A stretch of 64,000 bases of DNA from Eledone cirrhosa. Its lineage: Eukaryota; Mollusca; Cephalopoda; Octopoda; Eledonidae. Position 1 is the first letter of the stretch, and each line of letters starts with the position of its first letter. Below the pieces are notes generated by a model, which was not told where the DNA came from, did not search any database, and was given only the letters and a program-made list of their open reading frames with translations. The translations under genes and the position numbers were made by a program. This document shows, one piece after another, positions 1 through 10,904 of this stretch. The DNA lies in contig OZ024741.1 in the NCBI GenBank assembly GCA_964016885.1, forward strand, positions 28,574,956 to 28,638,955, read 5' to 3'.

Positions 1-250
1 TCTGTAAATTAAAGGTGGAAAACTGGGAGAGGGCACTTGCCCTGGTGGTCAGGGCCACTGTGGTCTTTTAATGGGCTTTCTCCACAAATGTCCCTTGGAA
101 GTCTCCCCCTTATTGGGGAATTTTTCTTTGTTATTTTATTTCAACCTCTGTTTTTTTTACACGCAGAAATGCCCATTTGTACCGTCCTGTATTGTCCTGT
201 ACTGTCCTTAATGTCTACTTTATGTGAACCCTTGTGGTTAATAAAGAAAA

Positions 251-251
<1 letters not shown>
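1..251 (+). mobile_element. 3' end of a Tx1-like LINE (copy T3)
   Basis: This is the last few codons, stop and 3' UTR of an APE-type LINE whose body lies left of the window. It matches the 3' end of the full-length copy T1 starting at 17169, and the TAA at 5-7 corresponds to the ORF2 stop at 17173-17175. The UTR holds the same small hairpin (104-119) and the same terminus CCCTTGTGGTTAATAAAG just before the microsatellite. Seen directly as a near-identical repeat within the window; the family name is by ORF2 content of T1. Confidence 0.9.
104..119 (+). other. conserved 3' UTR hairpin of the Tx1-like LINE (copy T3)
   Basis: A short TCCCC / GGGGA stem around a CTTATT-like loop. The same element occurs at 17272-17287 in T1 and 23144-23158 in T2 although the rest of the 3' UTR of T2 has diverged, so it is probably under constraint. 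A role in recognition of the RNA by its own reverse transcriptase is inference. Confidence 0.55.

Positions 252-314
<63 letters not shown>
252..314. repeat. (ATT)n microsatellite
   Basis: About 21 units of ATT. It is the shared tail-to-tail junction of the plus-strand Tx1-like LINE (1-251) and the minus-strand RLE LINE A1 (from 315). Confidence 0.97.
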
Positions 315-3300
315 GTTCTTTGAGTCTCAGTCATTGATGTTATTTAACTGAAAAGTTTGTTGAAATGAATATCAAGCCACTACCAGCAGCCTCAGATATT
401 CAGGATGTATCGGAGGGTTCTTGCTGTTCCAAAAAGCGGGGCGGGGCCAATTTTCTTTAACCATCCCTAGAAACCTTTTGAGATAGTGCCTAGTGCGCCT
501 ATGACAATCGGGACCACTTTGACCTCATGGCAGTTCCAAATCCTTTTTACCTCCCACTTTAAGTCCTGGTATCGGTTAATTTTCTCCCTCTCCTTCTCTT
601 GCACTCTCGTGTCGAATGGGCAGGCTACATTCACAATCAGGCACGATCTTTTTTCCTTGTCCAAAACCACCAAGTCAGGTCTATTGTGTTCCAGTTTCTT
701 GTCCGTCTGTATCCTAAAATCCCACAGCACCTTCACCTGATCGTTTTCTATCACCGACTCTGGCTTATGCTCATACCACTTCTGAGAATGTGGTAAATTG
801 TTTACTTTGCATAGGTGCCAGTGGATCACCCTGCCCATCACATCATGTCTCCAGCCTTTGTAGTGAGTCTGGGTTAGGTGTTTACACTCGGATACAATGT
901 GAGCCACAGTCTCCTCTCTCTCTCCACAGATCCTGCACAGTGGGCTAGCCTCTCCTTGTATATATGGTGTTTCAGCCACTTCGTTTTGAGGGCCTGCTCT
1001 TGCGCAGCCATTAGCATTCCTTCTGTAGCCTTTTTAAGGTCTCCTCTTTTTAACCAGTTCCATGTCTGTGGATCTCTGAATTCAGTTTTCTCAAAGAAGG
1101 TACTATGAAAGGATTTTTCATGAAGGCTGCTCTTTCTCCTTGTTATTTCCTCCTTGGACATCCCCTGGTCTATTGTCCTCTCCTTCAGTACAATTATGAG
1201 CATTGGCTCCTTACTATCAGTCACGTATTTGTGTAGGTTGTTTTTCTCCATCTGAACACAGTCCTCTATGCTGATAAGACCTCTTCCACCTTCAGATCTC
1301 CTTAAGTAGAGTCTATCGACATCACTCCTCTTGTGGAACATGTTGTAGATAGTCAATAGCTTCCTAGTCTTCCTATCCATTTCTTTTTGTTCAGCAACAT
1401 TCCATCTCAGAATTCCCGCACTGTACCTAATAATAGACACAGCTCGGAAATTTACTGCACTTATGGCATTCCTACTGTTCAGATATGACTTTAATACGCT
1501 CCTTATTCTCCGAATGTATTCAGATCTTATCAATTCCTTCATTTTTTTGTTCTTGATATCATCAGCCTCCAGAACACCCAAATACTTGTATCCTTCTTCA
1601 GTGTCAATTTCCTTTATCATCTCACCTGTTGGTACCTGGATTCCGTTGCTTCTGCTCAATTCCCCCCCCCCCTCTATCATAAGGACTCCACACTTACTAA
1701 TACCAAATTGCATACATATATCATTGCTGAAAATACGGACAGTGTCAACAAGCACATCCAACTCCTTCTCACACTTCCCGAAGAGCCTAAGATCGTCCAT
1801 GAAGAGGAGGTGATTGATGGTAAGCTCTCCCTTTCCCAACTTGTATCCTGCTCTCACTTTTCGCAGTATAATGGTCAGGGGCATCAGGGCAAGGACAAAC
1901 AACAGAGGGGACAGACTATCTCCCTGGGAGATACCTCTCTTGATCTTCACGCTTCCCAAGGATTCTCCAACTGATGTTAACTCTGTTTTCCCGGACTTCA
2001 TACTTTTGCTCAACAACTGTCTGATGTTATCTGCCACCTTGAAGATCTCTAGGCTTTTGGTGATCCAAGAATGAGATACCATGTCGAATGCCTTTTTGTA
2101 GTCTATCCATCACATGGCAAGACCAGTGTATCTCCTCCTGCAATTCCTCATTACCATCTTATCAATAAGTAACTGGTCCTTTGTACCACGGGACTTCTTT
2201 CGGCATCCTTTCTGTTCGTCCGGTAACAAGTTGTTTGTGTGGAGGTGATGGTAGATTTCCTCAGACAATGCTTGTCAACAGTTTCCACATTACGGACAGA
2301 CAGGTGATATGTCTATAGTTGGTAACATCACTACCCTTGATTCGGTCTTTCATTACCAGAACTGTGGTACCTTTTGTCAACCACTCTGGTACCTCACCTG
2401 ACATCAAGCAGTCATTGAACATGGTTGTCAGTTTCGGGTGGAGGGATGTTATATTTTTAATCCAATACCCCTGCACACCATCTGGGCCTGGTGATTTCCA
2501 GTTGGTTAGTTTTCTGGCCTGCTCCTTAAGAGTTTCAACTGTGATACTCAAATCAGTTTGTTGGTGTGCCTGTTCACTAATCTCCTTTTGTACCGTCTCA
2601 ATCCACACTGCCTGATCATTATGTTTAACATCCTGCTCCCATATTCCTCTCCAGAATGTCTTAGTTTGTTCCGCCTTAGGGATTAAGTCGTTGCTTCTTT
2701 CTTTCCCTTCAAGCTGTCCAAACAACATCTTCTGGTTGTTGTCAAACATGCGGTTCTGTCTATACTGACTGACTCTGCTCTCGTATCGCCTAATCTTTGC
2801 ACTGTTTGCTACAATGCGTTGCTTCAGTTCCTCTATGATAATATTTAGCTTTTTCCTCCTAGTTTTCTACTTTATTTCCAGTCTATTTTTAGTGTCTATG
2901 TTTTGTAGTGTCCCATTCAGTAGGGACTCAAGCTTTCCAATGTCATTTCTCATTTCCCTGATTTGACCACTCAGTCGTTTCTTCCACCAATGCTCTGCTC
3001 TTTCTTGTCTGTTGTTTCCTCTCGCTTTTATACCAAGTAGTTTCCTCACCGTATTTGCTGTTGCTTTGAGGATATTGTTGCACTGGTGAAGGCTCCTCGC
3101 CTCAAGGTATGGGATGACTTTGTTTACCTTAGCTGTTGTTTCTTTTAACTTTTTCCTGTCTACAAATCTTAGGTTCATAGGTCTCCCACTATCATTGTTC
3201 AATTCATCTACCACTAAATTTAGGATGTCAACCAAATCTTGTCCAAACCGTCAGCATTCATCTCCTCAGTGGCCGTATCTCTGTTCCAGGTATTATTTAT

Positions 3301-3900
3301 CTCAGTATTCAGATCATTGTCTGCTACAGGTGGTTCCTCCGTTCTCTCGACCTCTTCACCTTCATTTCCCACTGGCTCGTTTGCCTGGCATACTCCACCC
3401 TCCATCTCCAAGCTAATCTCTCTGCTCAGTTCCTCCAGTTCCAGCTCGCATATCCACCCATTAGTTCTTATTACCCGAGCCTGCCCAGCCAATTTTTGTT
3501 CATCTAATTTAAATAGACCAATCTCGTTCCAGATGTTATGCATCCGTTTCCTATAGCCTTTCTCCTTGGGGTTACTCTTCGGGTAACATTGCATAACAGT
3601 TGTATTCAATTCTTTCGTCCAGTTGGTTCTGGTCCCTTTCCGTCTTCTTCTTCCTCCGACACCAGCAGTATTTGGTTGACAGCCAGGTCCCTGCTGCTGA
3701 GCCAGGGAGCACCTGCTGGGTGAGAGTCTGTCACATGACATTCCAGTCTCCACTTCACCGTTATTCGAACTGTTTAGGTTCGACATTTAAACACTCTTAT
3801 CGAGGATTGGTGAATGTATGGTTACATAACCACCGGTTATTTCATCACCCCCAGTGATTTTAGTGTGGCATTATCACGCTGTAGACGAACATAAATAAAC
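315..3900 (-). mobile_element. RLE-type LINE, family A, near full-length copy A1
   Basis: A minus-strand non-LTR retrotransposon. Its 3' end abuts the (ATT)n at 252-314, and its 5' end lies near 3900, just before a poly-C/poly-A tract; that 5' limit is approximate because no second full-length copy is present. It aligns to A2 (17486-19392) along their shared length, with an indel of about 26 bases near 441. The coding region is broken and is described as a pseudogene at 467-3786. Confidence 0.88.
467..3786 (-). pseudogene. RLE LINE polyprotein (Myb-like, reverse transcriptase, zinc knuckle, endonuclease), copy A1
   Basis: One ORF in origin, now broken. In reading order: 3786-3220 has a basic stretch and a Myb/SANT-like tryptophan motif (NWTKE, MHNIWNE); 3235-2261 is in the next frame and crosses a TAG at 2867-2869; it reaches the start of reverse transcriptase (NWKSPGPDGVQGYW). 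A one-base loss near 2265 and a TGA near 2117 (where A2 has Gly in AMGWIDY) precede 2082-874, which holds GDSLSPLLF and the catalytic FMDDLRLF. A further one-base loss near 965 leads to 979-467, with the zinc knuckle CRIC-x8-H-x4-C and the endonuclease motif RPD-x14-N. In A2 and family B that last residue is Asp. The domain order (DNA-binding N-terminus, RT, CCHC, RLE) is that of R2/R4/NeSL-type LINEs; the exact clade is not settled. Not active as it stands. Confidence 0.88.
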
Positions 3901-3917
3901 AAATAAACAAATAGGTA

Positions 3918-3949
<32 letters not shown>

Positions 3950-4116
3950 AAGCATAAGTTTCATTGTAATGTAATGTTTGAATGTCTGACTTAGTTTTTT
4001 TTTTTCTCTTTTCTGTCTGTCTGTTGTTTTTCTTTTCTTCTTTCTTTTCTTTACGTTTTTCGTTGCTGCTGTGCTGTTTTGATTTTAATTTTTGGTTTTT
4101 TGATATTTTGACCGGG
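3901..4116. other. spacer with homopolymer tract, no gene seen
   Basis: Between the 5' end of LINE A1 and repeat X1. It holds a run of 21 C followed by 10 A (3918-3948), then T-rich sequence with CTTTT and CTGT runs. No coding or RNA signal seen. Confidence 0.7.
3918..3948 (+). repeat. C21-A10 homopolymer tract
   Basis: Twenty-one consecutive C then ten A, directly outside the inferred 5' end of LINE A1. G-rich on the minus strand, so it could form a G-tract structure; length is likely to vary and to be poorly sequenced. Confidence 0.9.
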
Positions 4117-4695
4117 TCATCAAATCAGTCTATTTATATCTTTTGATGCCTTCCTCTTTTAATGGGAATACTACGATGTCTGTCTTAGCAGGAGGTAGTG
4201 GGAGAGAATAACGACAGTAGCGATAATGAGGCAGTGGTGGTGCTGTGCTAGTAGTACTTAGCAGGAGGTAGTGGGAGAGAATAGCGGCGGTAGCGATAAT
4301 GAGGCAGTGGTGGTGGTGATGTGATCGTAGTACTGTAGTGATGGTGTTGAAGTTGAAGTAGAAATAGAAGTTGAGGTAACTTGACTAGAGTTTTTGGCGT
4401 GGTAGTGGTGATGGTGGCGGTGGTGGTGTTGGTGGTGAAATTATTTGCCTGTCTGTCCACTTAGCCATTTTTCTCTTTTTCGACTATAACATTTCTGATC
4501 CAAAATTAAATATTAAATATTAGGGCCCTATGCTGTAATGTGATGCGTTGACGCTTGCTGAGCGTCAAAACTGTAATCTTATACTTCATTTGTAATAAGA
4601 ATTATTCTATCACAGTTGTTTTAAATAAGTAAAAATCAAAAACTTACGGGAGCGATTCCATAACGATATATATTCACCATGTGCGTTTTCTTCCC
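4117..4695 (+). repeat. interspersed repeat X, copy X1
   Basis: The two ends of this stretch match 10383-11259. The left end shares a block reading about CTATTTATATCTTTTG (4128-4143) and the right end shares AAAAATCAAAAACTTACGGG (4631-4650) and a C/T-rich end before (TTA)n. The middle is GGT/GGC-rich and diverged in both. A non-autonomous element ending in (TTA)n on the plus strand, or an old duplicated flank, would both fit; no coding capacity is seen. Confidence 0.55.
4185..4330 (+). repeat. two-copy 73-bp tandem duplication
   Basis: 4185-4257 is repeated at 4258-4330 with a few substitutions; both start with TTAGCAGGAGGTAGTGGGAG. It lies inside repeat X1 and has no counterpart seen in X2. 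Confidence 0.85.
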
Positions 4696-4710
4696 TTATT
4701 ATTATTATTT
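4696..4710. repeat. (TTA)n microsatellite
   Basis: A short run of about five units at the junction of repeat X1 and the 3' end of minus-strand LINE B1. Confidence 0.85.
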
Positions 4711-6126
4711 GCATTTATCTTGCTTTATGTTTATACGAGTTATCACCAAGTCACAACCAGTGACCTCAAGAGACAACAAGGTCCGCCATGTTCAAGAAAG
4801 AACATACATATTCACACATGCATCCTTAGTGTTTAGACTTGTGATGTACTTATATTGACAGGATCTTCCTTAGTATATGGGCAGTTCCCATTAGAACTAT
4901 CTTTTGTATTTCTCCTATACGCGGGTTTCCTGGGATTTGCGATAAGTAGTCGTTAGACCCCTTAGGTATCATTCCCAGAGCGCCTACAACCACTGGTATT
5001 GTTTTAGTTCTCAATTTCCACATTTTTCCAATTTCTATCTCCAGGTCCTTATACTTGCTCAATTTTTCAAATGTTTTTATAGATACATTCTTGTCTATTG
5101 GAACAGACATATCAATTAGCAGGCATACCCTCCTTTGAAAGTCCTTCAATATTATATCAGGTCTATTTGCATCTATTTTTCGGTCTGTTTGGATGCTAAA
5201 GTTCCACAAGATTGAGATGTGATCTTTTTCAAGTATGGGAGGTGGTTGATGCTCCCACCAATTCTTTTGATGGGGCAGGTCAAAATGCTTACACATTATC
5301 CAATGTATGTATTGTGCAGCTCTGTCATGCCTGTTTAGGTATTCGGTTGGAGCTATAGGACTGCACATTGAAATTATATGGTCAATGGTCTCTGGTTGTT
5401 TTTTGCATACACGGCATAATGGGCTGCACCCATTTTTTATTATGTTGGCTTGGTAATTTTTTGTTGGCAGACACTGATCTTGTGCGGATATAATCAGTCC
5501 TTCAGTCTCCGATTTCAGTCCAGAGGATGCCAACCACTGATGGGTTAAAGTTTTGTCAACATCAGGATTGTTAGCTCGCTCTGGGTATTTTCCATACAGA
5601 GGCTTTTCTTGCCATTTCTTAGCCAGTTTCTGTAGCAGTTCTTTCTTTGCAGTTACTTTTACCTGCTTTGCTTTTTCTGTGTTTTCCATTTCAGCAGTAA
5701 ATGGGACTTCTGAAATTTGTAGTCCATTACTGTATCTTTGTGCATCTTTTGTAATGGAATATGATCTTTTTGTGCTTTCGTGTTTCAAAACGAGTTTGAT
5801 CATCCAATCATGTGATTCCCTTAGATATGTGGATAATCCAATTGTTGCAGTTTTCAACGCAATGTCTAACTGGATTAACCCACGTCCTCCTTCTTTCCTA
5901 GGGAGATATATTCTATCTATGTCTGCCTTAGGGTGATGCATTCTGTGCATGGTTAAGAATTTTCGGATTTTTGTATCGAGCCTACGGATCTCTGTGCTTG
6001 ACCAGTTGATGACATTGTAACTGTAGGTTACTACTGGTATGGCAAGCGTGTTTATGGCATCGATCCTATTCCTTGCATTCAATTCCGTTCTTAAGATTGC
6101 TCTGACTCTGCGGTAACATTCCTATC
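4711..6126 (-). mobile_element. RLE-type LINE, family B, 5'-truncated copy B1
   Basis: Nearly identical to the 3' part of B2 (6156 to about 7565) and in the same orientation, head to tail with it. The right end is a 5' truncation inside the reverse transcriptase thumb, at the point where B2 continues CCTTATCC; here (TTA)n follows instead. So B1 has (TTA)n on both sides. Confidence 0.92.
4850..6082 (-). pseudogene. C-terminal half of RLE LINE polyprotein (copy B1), open over 410 codons
   Basis: An uninterrupted frame covering the part after the reverse transcriptase active site. Visible in order: the thumb region (residues 1-100, with PRKEGGRGLIQL, which family A shares as RRSEGGRGLISI), a linker, the zinc knuckle CRVC-x8-H-x4-C near residue 225, a CKHFDLPHQKNWWEHQPP block, and the endonuclease motif RPD-x14-D near residue 305, then the conserved end [13 protein letters not shown]. 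Because the catalytic YMDD of the reverse transcriptase is missing and the ATG is an internal Met, this is a truncated fragment, though one with no stop. A translated product would hold the zinc knuckle and endonuclease only; whether it is expressed cannot be told. Confidence 0.85.
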
Positions 6127-6155
6127 TTATTATTATTATTATTATTATTATTATT
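6127..6155. repeat. (TTA)n microsatellite
   Basis: About ten units separating LINE B1 from the 3' end of LINE B2, both on the minus strand. Confidence 0.95.
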
Positions 6156-9100
6156 TGCATTTATCTTGCTTTATGTTTATACGAGTTATCACCAAGTCAC
6201 AACCAGTGACCTCAAGAGACAACAAGGTCCGCCATGTTCAAGAAAGAACACACATATTCACACATGCATCCTTAGTGTTTAGACTTGTGATGTACTTATA
6301 TTGACAGAATCTTCCTTAGTACTATCCCATTAGTACTATCTTTTGTATTTCTCCTATACGCGGGTTTCCTGGGATTTACGATAAGTAATCATTAGACCCC
6401 TTAGGTATCATTCCTAGAGCGCCTACAACCACTGGTATTGTTTTAGTTCTCAATTTCCACATTTTTCCAATTTCTATCTCCAGGTCCTTATACTTGCTCA
6501 ATTTTTCAAATGTTTTTATAGATACATTCTTGTCTATTGGAACGGACATATCAATTAGCAGGCATACCCTCTTTTGAAAGTCCTTCAATATTATATCAGG
6601 TCTATTTGCATCTATTTTTCGGTCTGTTTGGATGCTAAAGTTCCACAAGATTGAGATGTGATCTTTTTCAAGTATGGGAGGTGGTTGATGCTCCCACCAA
6701 TTCTTTTGATGGGGCAGGTCAAAATGCTTACACATTATCCAATGTATGTATTGTGCAGCTCTGTCATGCCTGTTTAGGTATTCGGTTGGAGCTATAGGAC
6801 TGCACATTGAAATTATATGGTCAATGGTCTCTGGTTGTTTTTTACATACACGGCATAATGGGCTGCATCCATTTTTTATTATGTTGGCTTGCTAATTTTT
6901 TGTTGGCAGACACTGATCTTGTGCTGATATAATCAGTCCTTCAGTCTCCGATTTCAGTCCAGAGGATGCCAACCACTGATGGGTTAAAGTTTTGTCAACA
7001 TCAGGATTGTTAGCTCGTTCTGGGTATTTTCCATACAGAGGCTTTTCTTGCCATTTCTTAGTCAGTTTCTGTAGCAGTTCTTTCTTTGCAGTTACTTTTA
7101 CCTGCTTTGCTTTTTCTGTGTTTTCCATTTCAGCAGTAAATGGGACTTCTGAAATGTGTAGTCCATTACTGTATCTTTGTGCATCTTTTGTAATGGAGTA
7201 TGATCTTTTGATGCTTTCGTGTTTCAAAACGAGTTTGATCATCCAATCATGTGATTCCCTTAGATATGTACATAATCCACTTGTTGCAGTTTTCAACGCA
7301 ATATCTAACTGGATTTACCCACGTCCTCCTTCTTTCCTAGGGAGATATATTCTATCTGTATCTGCCTTAGGGTGATGCATTCTGTGCATGGTTAAGAATT
7401 TTCGAATTTTTGTATCGAGCCTACGGATCTCTGTGCTTGACCAGTTGATGACATTGTAACTGTAGGTTACTACTGGTATGGCAAGCGTGTTTATGGCATC
7501 GATCCTATTCCTTGCATTCAATTCCGTTCTTAAGATTGCTCTTACTCTGCGGTAACATTCCTTCCTTATCCTTTCCCTCATTGTCGAGTGCTTGATTCCG
7601 TCTCCTTCACAAACACCTAGATATTTGTAAGTTTCCTCTTGATCAAGTTCTCTTATCACATTCCCTCGATCAAGATTAATGTCTGAACTTTTCAGCAGCT
7701 TTCCTCTGGTGAACGTTGCTTTGGCGCATTTATCCAGTCCAAACTCCATTTTAATGTCATCACTGAACTGCTCCACAGTGGATAATAGCCCTTGCAATTG
7801 TTCATCATTTTTTGCAAATAGTTTCAGGTCATCCATATAGAACAAGTGATTAATGGTTTTGTCATAGACTTTATATCCATGTTTTGTTTCATTGAGCATT
7901 TTACTTAATGGTATAAGTGCGATGCAGAATAAAAGCGGTGATAAAGAGTCACCCTGAAAAATTCCACAATTAATATTAACTTCTCCAGCTTCCAGTGATT
8001 TTTTTTCACTATTCAAAAGGAGTGTCGTTTTCCATGTCTTCATACTGGATGACAAAAACCTCCTGACAACGGGGGATATTTTGAAAATCTCTAAACATTT
8101 TTCAATCCAACTGTGTGGCAAACTATCGAATGCTTTTTTATAATCTATCCAAGCAATCGATAGATTTTGGTGTCTATTATGACAATCTTCCAGTATCATT
8201 TTGTTAACCAAAAGCTGATCCTTACAGCCATATGAGCCTCGTTTACACCCTTTCTGCTCAATAGGAAATAGGTCATTTGTTATCAGGTGGTCATATGTAT
8301 ACTCAGTTAGGACTGATGTTAAAATTTTATACATTGTGGTCAAGCAAGTTATGGGTCTAATTTTTGGGATTGTTTGTCTCATCATTCTTCGGAAGCAGGA
8401 ATGTAATGCCGTTAACTAGCCATGATGGTATCTTTTCTGGTTCCTTAACTATTTCATTGTAAAGTTGGGCTAACAGCTCATGAGACTCTGTGAAGGCATT
8501 TATCCAAAAATTTGGTATTTTGTCTTTTCCTGGAGATTTCCATTTGCTGGTTTTTCTTAGAGCCAAACGCAACTGTTCAACTGTTATATTTTCCCATATT
8601 TGTTCCTCAAGGTGAGTTGTATCTTTCATTTGTCTGTCTATCCATGGGGCATGTATATTATGAACTTTTTATTCGGCCCAGATCTTTTCCCAGAATTCTT
8701 GCACTTCCTCCTTGGGTGGTATTGATTTAGCAGTTATTGTTGACTTACCAATTTTTCTGTAGAAGTTTCTTTGGTTGGTTTTGAACATATTATTGTCCTT
8801 ATAGAATCTAGATCGTTTTTCAAAGCGCCTTATACGAGCAGCTTTGGCCGACACTTTTTGCTTGATTATTTCTATCAGCATGCCTATGTCACTTGTTGGT
8901 TTTATACTGTACTTTCTTTTCAAATTTCTAAGTTTAGTTTGTTTAACATGTTCACCTACTTTATAGTTTTTTAAAATTTCTATGTCAGATCGGAGAAGGT
9001 TTATTTGGCGATTGATGTTCTCTTGCCAAGTAGATTTCTTTTGGGAATTCCTTTGTTGTTTCATCTTCACTCCACATAAGTGAGTGGTGACTTTAGCCGA

Positions 9101-10090
9101 TGCATAATAGAGATGATTTAAATCAGTAATGTTTAGTTTGTTTGTGATGATAATGTTTTTGATAATTATGTTAGTCTTGTGTATTATCTTTTGGCTCTGT
9201 TTGGAGTTCTGGATCTTAGGGAGGGTGTCTCGTTCCCCCATGTCAGATTCTTTCATTTTCATCCATTCGATCATAATTTCATCCTTCAAGTTGGCAAGTT
9301 CATTCTCATTCATTTCTTTATCATTTACGATCTCATTGTTTTCATTTGGAGTTTCATCCTGAGCATGCACTCCCTCCACTTTTTCGCTCCTTTCTTTAAT
9401 TTGTTCTGTTGCCAGTGATTCCGCCCCAACCCTGGGATTCGAAGTGTTACAATTTACCTCGTTTTCACTGACACATGTTTCATCTTCCCTTCGCTGACTT
9501 TGTGCTAATAGCTTGATCTGATCAATTTCTGTATCAGTTAGTAACTTTTTTTTTACAATATTTCTTCGTATATTGGCTAGTTTGTTACTGTCAATATAGC
9601 CTCTGTTTTCGGGATGTTTATTTTTCCAGTTGATATATGTCTGTTCTGTATTCGATGTATTTGATGGGTAGTACATGGCAGTGTAGAAAGCCTCAAGGAC
9701 TTCTTTATTATCTTCCCTTGACCATTTTTCTCTCTTTTTCTTTGGATTTCTTGGTGGTGAGCATGGAGGGCTAACAGTAGGAGTATTCCGGTTATGGGAG
9801 GTCTCCAGCTCCGAAGTGATGGGAAGGTTTGAACCATTAGCTGATTTTTCGACCCCAGTCTGGTTCCTCTCTGAGGGACGCGGCCCTTTTTTACCCGGGT
9901 GACGGCCGATCCGGTATGAGATTTTATCATTAGACATTTACTTTATTTTGTCGCGTTTTATCCTTATCCGCCAAGGGGTAATCATTTCGTGTTACCACTT
10001 CTAGAACGAGTGTCAACCAAGACTAGAGGGGTCGTTCTCCCTTAGAGACACGGCTATTCCCCGCCGGCCGCCATCCCGGTATTTCTTGGT
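6156..10090 (-). mobile_element. RLE-type LINE, family B, near full-length copy B2
   Basis: A minus-strand LINE with the 3' end at (TTA)n and a 5' UTR of roughly 150 bases upstream of the first ATG at 9937. The UTR is GC-richer than its surroundings (CCGCCGGCCGCCATCCCGG, 10060-10078). The 5' limit near 10090 is an estimate. The coding part is described at 6376-9937. Confidence 0.88.
6376..9937 (-). pseudogene. RLE LINE polyprotein, copy B2, with four stops and one frameshift
   Basis: A single ORF in origin. 9937-8672 gives an N-terminal region of 422 codons with a Myb-like motif (KWSREDNKEV, INWKNKHP; residues about 70-150), an acidic linker and a basic helix-rich part; a TAA at 8669-8671 ends it. 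The same frame resumes with the start of reverse transcriptase (SKWKSPGKDKIPNFW). A one-base change near 8360-8385 moves to another frame, which holds [35 protein letters not shown] and YMDDLKLF. Three more stops follow: TAA at 7315-7317 (Leu in B1), TAG at 6892-6894 (Tyr in B1) and TAA at 6376-6378 (Gln in B1). The endonuclease motif RPD-x14-D is kept. B2 is thus dead although it keeps nearly full length. Confidence 0.88.
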
Positions 10091-10382
10091 CACGGGGTTT
10101 TCTTTTTTGTTGTTTTTTTAAATTGTTATTATCATGAGTGGTTCCTTAATGTGAGCATTGCGTGGCTTAAGAATGAAATTATTAATAATTGTCTCCACTC
10201 CAGGCACAAGGCCAGCAATCACCCAGTGCATTACAATAATATAATATACTTTTTGTTGTAGTTGGCTGTTATTGTTGTTGGCTATGTCGGTGGTGGTGCC
10301 GGGGCTTTTTATATTGTTGGTCAGGAAGGGGTGAGCCAGCAGTCCCATAATTGTTGATGTAGACGTTTGGCCGGTGGCAAGG
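10091..10382. other. spacer with a SINE remnant, no gene seen
   Basis: AT-rich sequence between the 5' end of LINE B2 and repeat X2. Apart from the SINE 3'-end fragment at 10188-10232 it contains TTGTTG runs and nothing else I recognise. Confidence 0.6.
10188..10232 (-). mobile_element. 3'-end fragment of the tRNA-derived SINE
   Basis: Reverse complement of the SINE tail: it shares GGCACAAGGCCAGCAATCAC and CCCAGTGCATTA with the antisense of 13398-13440. The tRNA-like head is missing, so this is a 5'-truncated copy or a remnant. Confidence 0.8.
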
Positions 10383-10681
10383 TCACCAAGTCAATCTATT
10401 TATATCTTTTGCTAGCCTCTCTCTTGTCTAGTGATACCGCCACCATCCCCTTTCTCTCTCAAGTTAACAGGGGAATAGTGTCGGTAGCATTGAATGAGTG
10501 GTGGCGGCGATGATGGATGCGGTGGGGTGGCGGCAGCGGTGGTGGGATGGTTACTGATATAGTATCTATGAGTTTTTGTTCGTATGTTTAATATATATTT
10601 TTATTATATTTTGTGTTGACGTATTCCCGTAAAATTTGAATTAAACATTTTTTAAAATTTGAGACAATAATAATAGTAATT

Positions 10682-10698
10682 ATTATTATGATGCTAGT
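10682..10698 (+). repeat. target-site duplication, left copy
   Basis: ATTATTATGATGCTAGT, 17 bases, repeated exactly at 10888-10904 on the far side of the SINE. Confidence 0.92.
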
Positions 10699-10887
10699 CA
10701 TAAGGGCGGTGGATTGGCAGTATCAGTAGAGGGTCGGACGCCATGCTTTCCAGCATAGTTACATCCCTTTACCATCTGAGTTCAAATCCCGCCGAGGTTG
10801 ACTTTGCCTTTCATCCTTACGGGGTCGATAAAATAAAGTACCAGTAATGCACTGGTAATTGCTGGCCTTGTGCCTAAAGTAGAAACA
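10699..10887 (+). mobile_element. tRNA-derived SINE, full-length copy
   Basis: The head resembles a tRNA gene: an A-box-like TGGCAGTATCAG and a B-box-like GAGTTCAAATCC about 60 bases later. A body with GGGGTCGATAAAATAAAGTA follows, then the tail GCTGGCCTTGTGCCTAAAGT. It has exact 17-base direct repeats on both sides, so it is a clean retroposition event. Members of this class are transcribed by RNA polymerase III and mobilised by a partner LINE; which LINE is not known here. Confidence 0.93.
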
Positions 10888-10904
10888 ATTATTATGATGC
10901 TAGT
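10888..10904 (+). repeat. target-site duplication, right copy
   Basis: Exact repeat of 10682-10698 directly after the SINE tail. Confidence 0.92.

Noticed and set aside
37..351. A 104-codon frame ending in a poly-Leu run, and the like at 17205 and 11124
   Set aside because: They read through the (ATT)n microsatellite and the LINE 3' UTR; no conserved domain.
4248..4460. A 70-codon minus-strand frame rich in Thr, Pro and Tyr
   Set aside because: It reads the GGT/GGC-rich middle of repeat X1, which is not conserved in X2.
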